Source: an uncultured Butyrivibrio sp. | GTDB taxonomy: Bacteria; Bacillota; Clostridia; Lachnospirales; Lachnospiraceae | DNA: 37,191 bases | Direction of reading: 5' to 3' | Assembly (NCBI GenBank): GCA_947167765.1 | Contig: CAMVJI010000009.1 | Coordinates: 1 to 37,191, forward strand | In this document: piece after piece, positions 29,801 to 36,531 of the stretch | Position numbering within the stretch: the first letter of the stretch is position 1 | Layout of the letters: each line of letters begins with the position of its first letter | Notes under the pieces: model-generated | The model's input: the letters and a program-made list of their open reading frames with translations, nothing else | Database searches by the model: none | What the model was told of the DNA's origin: nothing | Made by a program: the position numbers and the translations under genes

Positions 29801-30729
29801 TGTAGCATATTTGCAGCCAGATACTTATTGCTGAGCATATTGGGAGTCAGTTTGAAATTGATGAGCTTAAGTGCAAGCTCATTCATCACTTTCGTCCTTC
29901 CGCCATCTTTATTTGCTATGTACTCTCTCATGATCCGCTTGTTATACTCGGATCCGTCTTTACGTTCTTCTTTGGTCTCTGTGCCCAGAAGTCCAACCTG
30001 TTTTTTCCAAAAGATGACTTTTTTGGTCATGCTAAAGAAAGGCCGAATGCCCTTGTCCATTTCATCCTTGCAGGATACTTTATTTGCAGTAAATTTGCTG
30101 AGAAAATCAGCCCCCCTCTGCTTAAGGCCTTTCCAGGTTCCTGTCAGAGCTCCAAAGAACTTGCCATGAGCCTTCATCTGTCTTTCGTATATCTTTCCCC
30201 AGTCCTGTACTACAACATTCTTGTCCTGACCAACATACTTATCATAGATATCTCTCTGGTTATTTCTTGAATGGAAATAATCTTTGTGATATGCATTGTA
30301 CTTATCAAGTGCATTCAATTCCCTGACTGTATTAAGGCCAAAATGAAGCATTGGCCGATCTTCCTCAAGCGCACTACTCCTGTAATCGTTTATTTTTTTC
30401 TTTTCATTTTTCCTTGTTTTGTACCAGGAACTCTCAGCAGGCTGCTCCTGCCTGTCGAACTTGCCCTCCATTGATGAATGAATAGCGACCTGCTCAATTT
30501 TCTTAAGTCTGTCCTTATAATCGGTTTCCTCGTTGGCTTCCCACTTTTGGTAGTAGTTTTCCATAAAGTTCTGCTTGTGTTCGCGGTAAGACTGCTCACT
30601 CCAGTCCTTCTGCATATCCACATTCATTTTCGTAAGGTTCTTATTCACAGACTCAGTTGTAGTCTGCTGTTTTTCTAGAGATTCTAATACTTTTTTCTGT
30701 TCTTCCTTTGTTACCTTAAATCCATCCAT
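23806..30729 (-). CDS. Giant-protein module C: 2307-aa charged coiled-coil-rich protein of unknown function
   Basis: A 6.9-kb frame without known family. Very rich in Lys, Glu and Asp, with predicted coiled coils at about residues 420-480 (KAKLDEIENKANETRQKKAE), 1150-1260 (QLDAERKALTEREKAESKRK; KSLEEEKDRLEKNFDQLKDN), 1600-1680 and 1885-1980 (DKELRNLIDQRETLEMDMLR). A short hydrophobic stretch occurs near 350 (VIWSRIILIAPIMK). No signal peptide, sorting motif, nucleotide-binding loop or catalytic motif is seen. It starts at ATG 30729 with AAGGAG 8 nt upstream, 46 bp after the module C GNAT gene, and is followed by a strong terminator. Local similarity to the other two giants is not obvious by eye, so the link rests on gene order, size, composition and the paired GNAT. 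An elongated scaffold or a releasable effector are both possible. Confidence 0.9.
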   Translation of the reverse strand: MDGFKVTKEEQKKVLESLEKQQTTTESVNKNLTKMNVDMQKDWSEQSYREHKQNFMENYYQKWEANEETDYKDRLKKIEQVAIHSSMEGKFDRQEQPAESSWYKTRKNEKKKINDYRSSALEEDRPMLHFGLNTVRELNALDKYNAYHKDYFHSRNNQRDIYDKYVGQDKNVVVQDWGKIYERQMKAHGKFFGALTGTWKGLKQRGADFLSKFTANKVSCKDEMDKGIRPFFSMTKKVIFWKKQVGLLGTETKEERKDGSEYNKRIMREYIANKDGGRTKVMNELALKLINFKLTPNMLSNKYLAANMLQMQRYTDMLNSFVFLTQCNPNYLDMNSKDHTDPDLAAVIWSRIILIAPIMKTFMETHARYCGYKKDEGLAQKGRTISFLSYEEKKDGLNGEEEYQKFVEETWETLQKAYNSTTDYMDDAADAKMKAKLDEIENKANETRQKKAEKAGVEKRDQDQKKDQKQENKEETEFKLKYDATGEGEEKLKALKAQIMEKPAIYDLFGSEIDKIFNKYNEQMRRLDELKARNEAIKGLARKANSKEGITGGKKTGIPDLEQIWKDYIDKEQVRIKEETSILEQQLENYKGTIDFFTNIDLTKKELELNALPSVRNVLKYEGLEHIFKLKEAFEYNDLFYKTLDYYDFEKFDTIEVAGGKTIKLEDMQAQYNYTLLKRGMERTRFVNKLVDGKTQKDVKNPQMLNNIERRMLAQKNFTEYENQPEISDPEISIAEIVKITPEQLEKDYNITKELDVTNVDTFKKYFWLKKFIKICDGIEFDRKGPADYNTLSNNDKILVRAKGRLLRDYFHRWQGAMDYTKSEAYSYIYDTPNMEGNNQIIEGIDKEYRLSAMTDMQKKVQDKLDDFKQKHPNITEEDPEYAKLHKLNELNKFMLGMKEANNYQAKEIKILGKSALDSYIAQIYKDDALYVTRKLFSEDYDELVKDGRVFSGAKNKEEYVNKRVDNAILLKEQCEYFAKNKAECLSKLGMELPKHANVNYFTQMFENMKKERDGKELTDDEKAKYLRTYKDKFQIILNKVKTQYCKNGSVDDASIISNIRDILGEMEFIDNYIGFNHQTDEENPDLMAKIYSGEELDKLGEQEMLLSDFREYVRMLLADHGIADWDDYKYLKRKGMKRDLITGDQSFSGKWKQLDAERKALTEREKAESKRKAEVNAEIAKIRRLMDDEKATQEELSFEEMKALYNKGDKRIEKKNIYKFVAYRVKSKYDSQLKSLEEEKDRLEKNFDQLKDNVTLYQYLTYGAQEEEIKKNEKDLEKGEDWITARKRQKKDFIENSLKKMDMPAPRNYVDELFEYIHKKAGDMEFFDENKVEDILTKATKTFFFTLSKGARAEAELRLRRYKKDKTAMNDYFIWKNAKDSKEVLVERCKAFGQEEFAKKNIDKIKNIMETIAETNASVNDMQNPRFLDELKEDLNLKGIDEKQFMFLLRSHEVGFAGKSVTKSNINKEDQNKADVDKYLHVETRDEFLVKAAEDALKVGESIKIDDVNEDYIVNNFAECYFNANKLLAFQQLYYGEKESFDRLYDVYGKRNTVQRIRDYFDKGHGESYVLFYNAVISVANKYGITEKGGLSFGLAPEEIETLQTQMNVDKKSKDEEALKKQKELQDQQKALKMQVGKNVSDAQAKVTDSLDTMKTAYAQTKMAQKIRQSVSGTLVGVGLEDYVKVGDSKKTVVKRDTYGLKEGDKKQANELEKFYHGYTDAYQQTQKKYYEFKLKEQSTDEVTFTVSNSYHPQMLFFMAPEKGLTSATSKINAKSTVISFKNLLSDDVSNIAANLSVVDEEKCNNVIKMISDLKLDMGKISKPVATGKAIYEDDFFKEKLEKDPDFYVSMINAMNFCVLYENGNDSFNIPGYRRQIESAFTKAGNEKDMYTQWEAKEIAEKEYDKMKAKVENYDKELRNLIDQRETLEMDMLRLKATPESVINNSLLIQDKSAKMAELDSKINNLTREAEAQRTVADSVFDNYYKVYEDLYKNGKAHAEQYDTKLLSPNKLNSLTKIQSIFSDPKTRFMVSTYFDLFSAYLLKNGIKIDGSLVNANIYDESLAEITRSKEGKANMSKSDALEMGKEVSTQARENAIQLFNAKQEYIKSGDYLKEYKALETRQTMLDREDAAMPTQIHKTFDAILAKKKKSKIKDDVEFMLNGLTDEEKLKLRKYGRSNTEFLEKRKQQAEAKTLANLRELIILADVYDKVLVNQGSKNISLVLKQYSSDELTVIKSYKGQFAKYTDRFFDAENIFEMLRAYVVSREEEYLEECRQKEKAKKEIEKQQNGQADPVLNDLFSINSVD

Positions 30730-30775
30730 ATCTAATGCTCCTTACATTTGAAAATTAAAATGTTTTATCGTGTCT

Positions 30776-31615
30776 TCAGATCACGTATCTGTATCTGCAG
30801 GAGATATCGTTTATATCCTCAAACAGGTTCAGGATTATATCTTCTCCAGCTTCATCAACTGGCTGGATCAGTATCCTGTGATTCTTAGTGAATTTCTTTT
30901 GCAAAAGATCTGTGCTCTTCTCTAACATGTGCAGCAATTCTACCGGCGACTTGTCCTTAGAATGTATAGCTGACAAAAGCAACAGGTCTTTTGATATATT
31001 TTCAAATACAAGATAGGACTCGAGAATTCCGTTATTTATGATGCCCACGCTGACATCCTTATCTATCCTTGGTGATGTAAGTCCGTTAACAGGCGTCATC
31101 GCGCCTGTCTTTTCAGCTTCACCTGTTGCATGCTTTAACAGCTTTGGGTCTATCTCAGAAAACTCTATGCCACTTCCTTTTTTTCCAAAGAGCTTGGTAT
31201 TCTTAAGATCCCCAACTGTTGTCAGGTAGCAGTCATATTCAGGATCTGCGTACGTAAATCCGTACTCCTCAAGGAAGTTTGCAAGGTCTTCCTGCTCTTT
31301 ACCATAGATTAGGAATTCCGTGTTAAATTCCATGTTCTTTTCGCCAAATATTCTCTTGGTCTCATCCAAAAGAAATTTTCCAGCACCTCTGCCTCTATAC
31401 TCCGGTGCAACATAGAAGGATGTTATGTTTAAAAGAAAATCATCCGGCCTTATACATATGGCTCCGGCAGCTATGTTTTCGCCTTTTTTAAGTTCGTCAG
31501 CCACAAGCCCGATTGGCAAGATCTTAAGATCCTCGTTTATGAATTTCTCATCTTCTGAAGTGATAAAGCTCTTAAAATACTCAAGATTGTCCTTTGTGAT
31601 AGTTGTGATCTTCAT
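30776..31615 (-). CDS. GNAT acetyltransferase of giant-protein module C
   Basis: A 279-residue protein with the clearest GNAT signature of the three. After the strand ITSFYVA comes PEYRGRGAGKFLLDETKRIF (residues 71-90), where RGRGAG is the canonical Q/RxxGxG/A acyl-CoA loop. The end of the N-lobe, LANFLEEYGFTYAD, is typical of the GNAT 'poorly conserved C-terminal strand' region. The second lobe (about 150-279) has a degenerate GNAT-like order (ILESYLVFENISKDLLLLSA, then a long helix). Catalysis is therefore plausible here, and less certain in the two paralogues. ATG 31615 is preceded by GGAAGGCGG. A good promoter lies at 31646-31674, so this gene opens the module C operon. The substrate is unknown; the giant protein encoded next is the obvious candidate. 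Confidence 0.9.
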   Translation of the reverse strand: MKITTITKDNLEYFKSFITSEDEKFINEDLKILPIGLVADELKKGENIAAGAICIRPDDFLLNITSFYVAPEYRGRGAGKFLLDETKRIFGEKNMEFNTEFLIYGKEQEDLANFLEEYGFTYADPEYDCYLTTVGDLKNTKLFGKKGSGIEFSEIDPKLLKHATGEAEKTGAMTPVNGLTSPRIDKDVSVGIINNGILESYLVFENISKDLLLLSAIHSKDKSPVELLHMLEKSTDLLQKKFTKNHRILIQPVDEAGEDIILNLFEDINDISCRYRYVI

Positions 31616-31645
31616 TTCTACCGCCTTCCCTTATAGTCTTAATTG

Positions 31646-31674
31646 TTTATACGTAATTCTTTTATTTGTGGCAA
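31646..31674 (-). promoter_or_regulatory. Strong predicted sigma-A promoter of giant-protein module C
   Basis: On the minus strand TTGCCA (31669-31674) and TATAAA (31646-31651) are separated by exactly 17 bp, each one mismatch from consensus. The ATG of the GNAT gene is about 30 bp downstream. The promoter lies in the 71-bp gap after the sensor kinase gene, so the module can be transcribed independently of the kinase. Confidence 0.7.
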
Positions 31675-31686
31675 AAAATCTTTTGA

Positions 31687-33015
31687 TCAGGCTTGTTCTG
31701 AATCCTTAACAGGGATAATGATCTCCACTGTTGTTCCTTCGCCTTCTTTTGACTTTATGTGAAGCTCTGCGTCCTCAAGGATTTTTAACCTGTTTCTTAC
31801 ATTCTGGATTCCAGCTAAATTTCGAGCCACACCAGGTCCCTCTGATAATTTATCAAGGTCAAATCCAACACCATTATCGGTTACTGTGATCTTGACGTAT
31901 CCGTATCCTTTTTCCGAAAAAATCTGTATCTTGCCCCGTTTATCTGGCGGAAGCTTGTAGATTCCATGAGTCAGGGCATTTTCCACAAGGGGCTGTATTG
32001 TAAGTGCCGGCAGTTTAAAAGAAGAAGCCTTTGTATGGTACTCTACTGTAAATCTGCCGGGGTTCCTTGTCTTTTCAAGCTCTAGATAAACCATGGTGTG
32101 GTTTAGCTCTTTTTCAAAGGAAACAAGATTCTCTGCATCGATGGATTCAATGTCCTGGCGAAGGTAATTTGACAGGTGCACTATTACCTCTTTTGCCCTG
32201 GCTGTATCTGTGTCACAAAGAGTGTAAATGGAGTTTAAGGTGTCATACAAAAACTCCGGCTTGATCTGGGAAAGAGCTATCTTGGTCCTCATGTCCATCA
32301 GCTCATCAGACTGCTTCTTGATAAATACTTCCTTGGCGATCATGGTCTTGGCATTATCATCAAGAGCCTGGGCAAACATGATCATCCCGCTTATGATGAT
32401 AGCGATATTTGAAAGTGAATAACCATAGATGAACACCTGGATAACAGACGCTAAAAGAGGCAGAATAAGAAATGTCAAAAGGGCATAGCGCCTGGGCCTG
32501 TCGATATTTTCCATATATATGTGGATAAAGACGATGCCCACTATCATCTGCATAGCGAACATCACTGTCAGGATGTCAAAACCTGGCCCCCTCTGGTAGA
32601 GGTTGGTTGCAGGATCGATCCTGTAGAGAAAGCCATTGAACTGGGAAGCTGATATAAATATCAGCTGCAAGAGCGACAGCCCGGTTATCACATACACAAA
32701 CTTGCTGCTGGACTTCTCCCCTCTGATGGACAATAGGATATAGATGGCATAGAAAACAGGTAAAACTGCATTCGCCACAAAATTTATGAAGTTGACCACG
32801 TTGAGGATTATGAATTCTGTTGATCCCATCGTACCTCTGTAAAACCAGGCGATAGCATCAAAAAATAGCACGACACCAATAGCAGCTTCAAGACTTGCAA
32901 GAGCCTTGTACTGCATCTTGATGACAGACCTGCTTATGACCAGATATATTGCTGCAATAAAACAAAAGATTGCGCCAAAAAATTCAAGATCAGTATAAAT
33001 ATATTTAATTGCCAC
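31687..33015 (-). CDS. LytS-like sensor histidine kinase family protein lacking the phospho-acceptor histidine
   Basis: A membrane protein of about 442 residues. Residues about 10-220 hold six or seven hydrophobic helices, then comes the His_kinase region (about 240-325) and a C-terminal HATPase domain. The ATP-binding parts look intact: QPLVENALTHG (N box), DNGVGFD (G1) and GIQNVRNRL (G2). In the dimerisation motif, where the family normally has NPHFLFNTLNSI, the sequence reads KPEFLYDTLNSI: the phospho-accepting His is Glu (codon GAG at 32254-32256) and the following Asn is Asp. It may therefore be a pseudokinase or use another residue. No response regulator gene is adjacent. Start: the frame opens at TTG 33021; GTG 33015 is preferred with GGAG 10 nt upstream, but this is uncertain. 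It could sense a signal for the giant modules downstream, though a separate promoter follows. Confidence 0.88.
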   Translation of the reverse strand: MAIKYIYTDLEFFGAIFCFIAAIYLVISRSVIKMQYKALASLEAAIGVVLFFDAIAWFYRGTMGSTEFIILNVVNFINFVANAVLPVFYAIYILLSIRGEKSSSKFVYVITGLSLLQLIFISASQFNGFLYRIDPATNLYQRGPGFDILTVMFAMQMIVGIVFIHIYMENIDRPRRYALLTFLILPLLASVIQVFIYGYSLSNIAIIISGMIMFAQALDDNAKTMIAKEVFIKKQSDELMDMRTKIALSQIKPEFLYDTLNSIYTLCDTDTARAKEVIVHLSNYLRQDIESIDAENLVSFEKELNHTMVYLELEKTRNPGRFTVEYHTKASSFKLPALTIQPLVENALTHGIYKLPPDKRGKIQIFSEKGYGYVKITVTDNGVGFDLDKLSEGPGVARNLAGIQNVRNRLKILEDAELHIKSKEGEGTTVEIIIPVKDSEQA

Positions 33016-33021
33016 CCTCAA

Positions 33022-33268
33022 AGATCTCCAATCTGAACGATTTAACGAACATCTACCTTTTATTATACATTATATTTATGCACCACTTTCGAAAATAAGT
33101 ATAAAAAAACGCTGCCACAACAGATATGAGGTATGTGGAAATATCAATTTTACTTTTACATTTTGGTCATGTATCAATTTACTTTTTTTCATTTATAGCG
33201 ATTCTCTGACATCGAATCATTTTATAGACAATTCTTATCCATAGCGTGAACGCTGAGCATCATTAATG
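33022..33268. other. Promoter region of the sensor gene and left flank of CATG array 1
   Basis: AT-rich, non-coding. Two overlapping minus-strand TATAAT boxes (33062-33067 and 33069-33074) are suitable -10 elements for the sensor gene; no clear -35 is seen. A short direct repeat ATCAATTTTACTTTT / ATCAATTTACTTTT occurs at about 33143 and 33173. A degenerate unit of the neighbouring array is visible: CATT at 33218 and CGTG at 33245, 27 bp apart and 24 bp before the first CATG of the array. Confidence 0.45.
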
Positions 33269-33598
33269 CATGCTATACACATTACTTCTTTTAGGCATGA
33301 CGTTTTGAAGGTGACTAAAACATGTTAGTTGCAATTCCTTTCTTGAACATGTCATTTTGATGGAGGCTAAACCATGCCTGGTACAATTCTTTTTTTGAAC
33401 ATGTCATTTTGAGCATCATTAGAGCATGACATGCACAAAAGCTTTGGTTGGCATGACTTATATGTCATGCTGTAGCACACATTGATTACTAGCATGATAT
33501 TTTGCAATCTTAGATGCATGTTCAAATGAAAACTATTCGTGAGCATGACCTCCACGAAATATATGATCATGCCCCCATCATTATTGTTAACTAGTATG
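33269..33598. repeat. CATG array 1: seven CATG-N23-CATG units with phased linkers
   Basis: CATG tetramers start at 33269, 33296, 33321, 33348, 33373, 33400, 33425, 33452, 33466, 33493, 33517, 33544 and 33568, and TATG at 33595. Successive distances are 27,25,27,25,27,25,27,14,27,24,27,24,27. The seven units of CATG-N23-CATG are therefore rigid at 27 bp. The linkers are 21 bp (three times), then 10 bp, then 20 bp (twice). One extra CATG sits inside unit 4 at 33430. Interiors are mostly unique, with weak likeness (AATTC and TTTTTGAA in units 2 and 3); linkers share ATTTTGA. The array lies between the divergent sensor gene and the nucleotidase gene. It is not CRISPR (4-bp repeats). The class is unknown; it resembles a set of protein binding sites with fixed geometry. 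Confidence 0.9.
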
Positions 33599-33695
33599 AT
33601 TAATAATTCTGATGATGTATTACCTTGTGCATAACAGCCAAAATAAAAGTGACAAAATTGTGTATTTAACTGTTAAATTTAAGGGGCAATTGTCA

Positions 33696-33701
33696 TATAA
33701 T
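33696..33701 (+). promoter_or_regulatory. Possible -10 box of the nucleotidase gene
   Basis: TATAAT lies 49 bp upstream of ATG 33751. With a 17-bp spacer the -35 would be TTAAAT, which is weak, so an activator or the nearby CATG array may matter. Confidence 0.4.
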
Positions 33702-33750
33702 TATAGTCACGAGCCCTCATAAAGGGTAAGAATAATCGGGAGGTGTGTTT

Positions 33751-35409
33751 ATGACAAAACACAGTGTAGTTAAACGTATTGTATCTATTGTTATGGCAAT
33801 GGCACTTGTTCTTTCACTTGGTATGCCAAAGCTTACAGCAAGAGCTGCAGAGCCAGTTAAGGAGAAGTCAATCTTTGATCTACCTGACGATTTCAGCGGC
33901 AAGACTGTAATCCTTCACTCCAATGATATTCATGGAGCTGTTGGACGTTATGCGTACATCGCATCAGTTAAGCAGAACCTGATTGGCAGAGGCGCAGAAG
34001 TTATTCTTGCAGACGCAGGTGATTTCAGCCAGGGAACAGCTTATGTAAGCACTACTAAGGGACTTGATGCTATTTCTGCTATGAACGCAGCAGGTTATGA
34101 CGTTGTTACTCCAGGTAACCACGAGTTTGATTATGGTGTAACTCAGCTCAAGGCTAACCTTGCAACAGCTAAGTTCCAGACAGTATGCGCAAGCGTACTT
34201 GATGCCAACGGTAATTCTATTTTCCAGCCACACACAATCATTACAAAGGGCGGCGTAAAGATTGGTTTCTTTGGACTTGAGACACCAGAAACCATGACAA
34301 AGGCAAACCCTGTATTCGTAAGACCTTACACATTCCTTGAGAAGGATGCACTTTACAAATGTGCTCAGACTCAGGTTGATGAACTTAAGGCTGAGGGCGC
34401 GGACATTGTTGTTTGTATCGCTCACCTTGGTGTTGATGAAGAGTCTAAGGGCAATGCTTGCAGAAGCGTTGATGTATTCCCTAAGGTAAAAGGCATCGAC
34501 TTCATGCTTGATGGGCATTCACATACAGTTATGTCTGCTTCAAGCAACAACCTTCCTATCCAGTCTACAGGAACCAAGCTTCAGGACATCGGTGTAGTAG
34601 TTATTGACAATGCAACCAAGAAGATTGAGGACAACTACCTTGTATCTCTCGAAGGACTTCAGAAAGAAGTTATCACTGATGCTGTTACTACAGCTATCAT
34701 CAAGAGAGTTGACAAAGAGTATGGCCAGTCATTTGGTAAGAGTGAAGTAGAGCTTAACGGCGCTAAGGCTCCTGGAAACAGAACAGAGGAGACAAACCTC
34801 GGTGATCTTATCACAGATGCACTCCTTTGGAGCGTAACTCAGAATAAGGGCAACATCACAGTTGACAACGATCACATCGTAGCTATCACAAATGGTGGTG
34901 GTATCCGTGCAGCACTTCACACAGGTTCTGTTACTAAGAAGGACATCAACACAGTTCTTCCTTTCGGAAACACAGTAGCTGTTGTTTATGTAACTGGTGC
35001 TGAGCTTCTTGAGGCTCTTGAGGCATCTACATTTAACACACCAGAGGCTATCGGAGGATATCCTCAGACTGCAGGCATCAAGTTCACTATTGATACCAAG
35101 AAGGCATTTGCAAAGGGCGCTAACTATCCTGATTCTACATATGCTAAGCCAAACTCAATCAACAGAGTAACTATTGAGTCTATCAATGGTCAGCCTTTCT
35201 CAAAGGATGATACATATGCAGTTGTAACAAACAACTTCTGCGCAGAGGGTGGCGATACATATTATGTATTCAAGAACGCAAGCGCACAGTTTGACACAGG
35301 TATAGTTATGGATGAGGCAGTTATGGATTATGTTAAGACTGTTCTTAAGGGAACAATTCCTGCATCCAAGTATGGTCAGCCTCGTGGCGATCAGACTATC
35401 CTTAAATAA
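33751..35409 (+). CDS. Secreted bifunctional metallophosphatase / 5'-nucleotidase
   Basis: A 552-residue exported enzyme of the UshA/YfkN type. The N-terminal signal peptide has a basic start, the core SIVMAMALVLSLGM and a likely cut after ARA at residue 32. The metallophosphatase domain follows with SNDIHG (57-62), DAGDFSQG (88-95), GNHEFDYG (122-129), IAHLG (about 230) and DGHSHT (about 254), which supply the two-metal ligands. The C-terminal 5'-nucleotidase domain shows NLGDLITDALLW (about 352) and NGGGIRA (about 381). It hydrolyses nucleotides outside the cell for phosphate and nucleoside salvage. There is no wall-sorting motif or C-terminal membrane helix, so it may be released. ATG 33751 has GGGAGG 7 nt upstream; the frame also offers GTG 33745, which is less well spaced. 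It lies between the two inverted CATG arrays. Confidence 0.94.
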   Translation: MTKHSVVKRIVSIVMAMALVLSLGMPKLTARAAEPVKEKSIFDLPDDFSGKTVILHSNDIHGAVGRYAYIASVKQNLIGRGAEVILADAGDFSQGTAYVSTTKGLDAISAMNAAGYDVVTPGNHEFDYGVTQLKANLATAKFQTVCASVLDANGNSIFQPHTIITKGGVKIGFFGLETPETMTKANPVFVRPYTFLEKDALYKCAQTQVDELKAEGADIVVCIAHLGVDEESKGNACRSVDVFPKVKGIDFMLDGHSHTVMSASSNNLPIQSTGTKLQDIGVVVIDNATKKIEDNYLVSLEGLQKEVITDAVTTAIIKRVDKEYGQSFGKSEVELNGAKAPGNRTEETNLGDLITDALLWSVTQNKGNITVDNDHIVAITNGGGIRAALHTGSVTKKDINTVLPFGNTVAVVYVTGAELLEALEASTFNTPEAIGGYPQTAGIKFTIDTKKAFAKGANYPDSTYAKPNSINRVTIESINGQPFSKDDTYAVVTNNFCAEGGDTYYVFKNASAQFDTGIVMDEAVMDYVKTVLKGTIPASKYGQPRGDQTILK

Positions 35410-35420
35410 AATTCATTATA

Positions 35421-35458
35421 AAAGATGGAGTTATCTTCGTGATAGCTCCATCTTTTTT
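35421..35458. terminator. Bidirectional terminator between the nucleotidase and nuclease genes
   Basis: AAAGATGGAGTTATC (35421-35435) pairs with GATAGCTCCATCTTT (35441-35455), with one G-T pair and a TTCGT loop. A T-run follows on the plus strand and an A-rich start gives T's on the minus strand. It serves the convergent genes ending at 35409 and 35477. Confidence 0.88.
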
Positions 35459-35476
35459 ATTTCACAGAAAACTGTG

Positions 35477-36277
35477 TCATTTTAAATAGCTTTTTATGTT
35501 CTCTTTTACACTTCGAATTTCAAGAGGCATATCCTCAGATTCCATAGTGATGATCAAATTATCACCAAGAACAATCCCATTTCGCTCGTATATCATTAGT
35601 TTGTTGAAATTAGACAGACAATACCCTTCATCAGAAAGCCTTCCAAAATGTTCCCAATATATGGTTTTTCTGGTCCCTATGTTTAACGTCGCAAAATCAG
35701 GGTATTTATAAATACCACCATCGAGCGAAAGTCGTGGTTCATACACATAAGGAATGCCTTCTTTTAGCAGCATATCAGCTATTATCTTTTCGCTTTTACT
35801 TTTCACATTCTCGCCATTCATGGTTTCAAATGTAACTTTCACTGGATATGTATTCTGTCCTGAGGGATTATCATGAAACCATTTTTCAATGTATTCCTCA
35901 TCAGGCATTATAATTGGAGTTATCAAGCTTCTCTTTGCATCACAGGTCTTACTGTAAACATCTGTGATCATACTAATATCATAGTTTTTCAAGAAACTCT
36001 TTACCCTACTAAGCTGAGAATGAAGTTCATTATTCAACTTACGTTCATACTCTTTTTGTATGATCGGTCTTATTTCATTAAGCTTATTCTTTCGCAGGTA
36101 TTTGCGCTTTCCAGACTCCAAATCCCTACGGTAGTATTGATGAACATTTCCTCTTGAAGAAGTCAAAATACATTCATCAGGTATATCACAATATCTTTTT
36201 AAATTATTATCAGAAAGTTTTACCAGCTTGTTCAGGAGTGCTAATTGCTTTTCCAATTCTTTCTTGTAGGTTTCCAA
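35477..36277 (-). CDS. PD-(D/E)XK-like nuclease of unknown role
   Basis: A 266-residue soluble protein. The N-terminal 110 residues are charged and helical (ELEKQLALLNKLVK and following). The C-terminal half shows the order of a PD-(D/E)XK nuclease: KSKSEKIIADMLL with Glu163, YPDF with Asp194, and a second acidic strand TIYWEHFG with Glu209-His210 (a WEH variant also seen in related hypothetical proteins). Such proteins are common, uncharacterised single genes in gut Firmicutes; restriction, repair or phage-related roles are possible. The start is TTG 36277 because no ATG or GTG is available in the N-terminal part and an in-frame stop lies 15 nt upstream; the ribosome binding site is poor, so low expression is likely. 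It has no operon partner, and CATG array 2 lies upstream of it. Confidence 0.75.
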   Translation of the reverse strand: METYKKELEKQLALLNKLVKLSDNNLKRYCDIPDECILTSSRGNVHQYYRRDLESGKRKYLRKNKLNEIRPIIQKEYERKLNNELHSQLSRVKSFLKNYDISMITDVYSKTCDAKRSLITPIIMPDEEYIEKWFHDNPSGQNTYPVKVTFETMNGENVKSKSEKIIADMLLKEGIPYVYEPRLSLDGGIYKYPDFATLNIGTRKTIYWEHFGRLSDEGYCLSNFNKLMIYERNGIVLGDNLIITMESEDMPLEIRSVKENIKSYLK

Positions 36278-36531
36278 TGTTCTTAAGTTTCAATCCCTTT
36301 CTCAATTTTTAATATTATCATGTATCACTTGTTTGGATGGCCGGTCATCAAGGTTATTGGTCTCTGTTTATTTACTGAGTTGATGAAGATATGGCAGATT
36401 GCCAGTACCGGTATGCGACTGAGATTGATTGTAACACATTGGCATATGAGAAATCTTTAAGACTTTCTGAAGATTTATTAATTTTACAGGGTGTTTTCTT
36501 AAGAAATCTTCGGAATATCGAACCTGACAGA
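36278..36531. other. Upstream region of the nuclease gene
   Basis: Non-coding apart from one possible small ORF (36391-36543). A minus-strand AT-rich block at about 36300-36320 may hold the nuclease promoter; no clear consensus pair is seen. AAGAAATCTTCGG near 36511 and GAAATCTTTAAG near 36448 form a loose repeat. Nothing else is recognised. Confidence 0.35.

Noticed and set aside
13967-30729. Giant proteins as phage tape-measure proteins
   Set aside because: No capsid, tail, terminase, holin or lysin genes are near, and three such genes paired with GNATs do not fit a prophage.
13967-30729. Giant proteins as surface adhesins, RTX toxins or nonribosomal peptide synthetases
   Set aside because: No signal peptide, LPXTG motif, Ig-like, cadherin or GGxGxD repeats, and no adenylation or carrier motifs are present.
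33269-33598. CATG array 1 as a CRISPR array
   Set aside because: The conserved parts are only 4 bp, the intervals alternate between two lengths, and no cas gene is nearby; CRISPR repeats are at least about 20 bp and nearly identical.
33964-34518. 184-codon minus-strand frame inside the nucleotidase gene
   Set aside because: It is antisense to conserved metallophosphatase motifs and its Cys-rich product looks like a shadow.
36291-36312. Minus-strand GGGATTGAAAC before the nuclease gene, like the 3' end of some CRISPR repeats
   Set aside because: It occurs once, with no second repeat at spacer distance.
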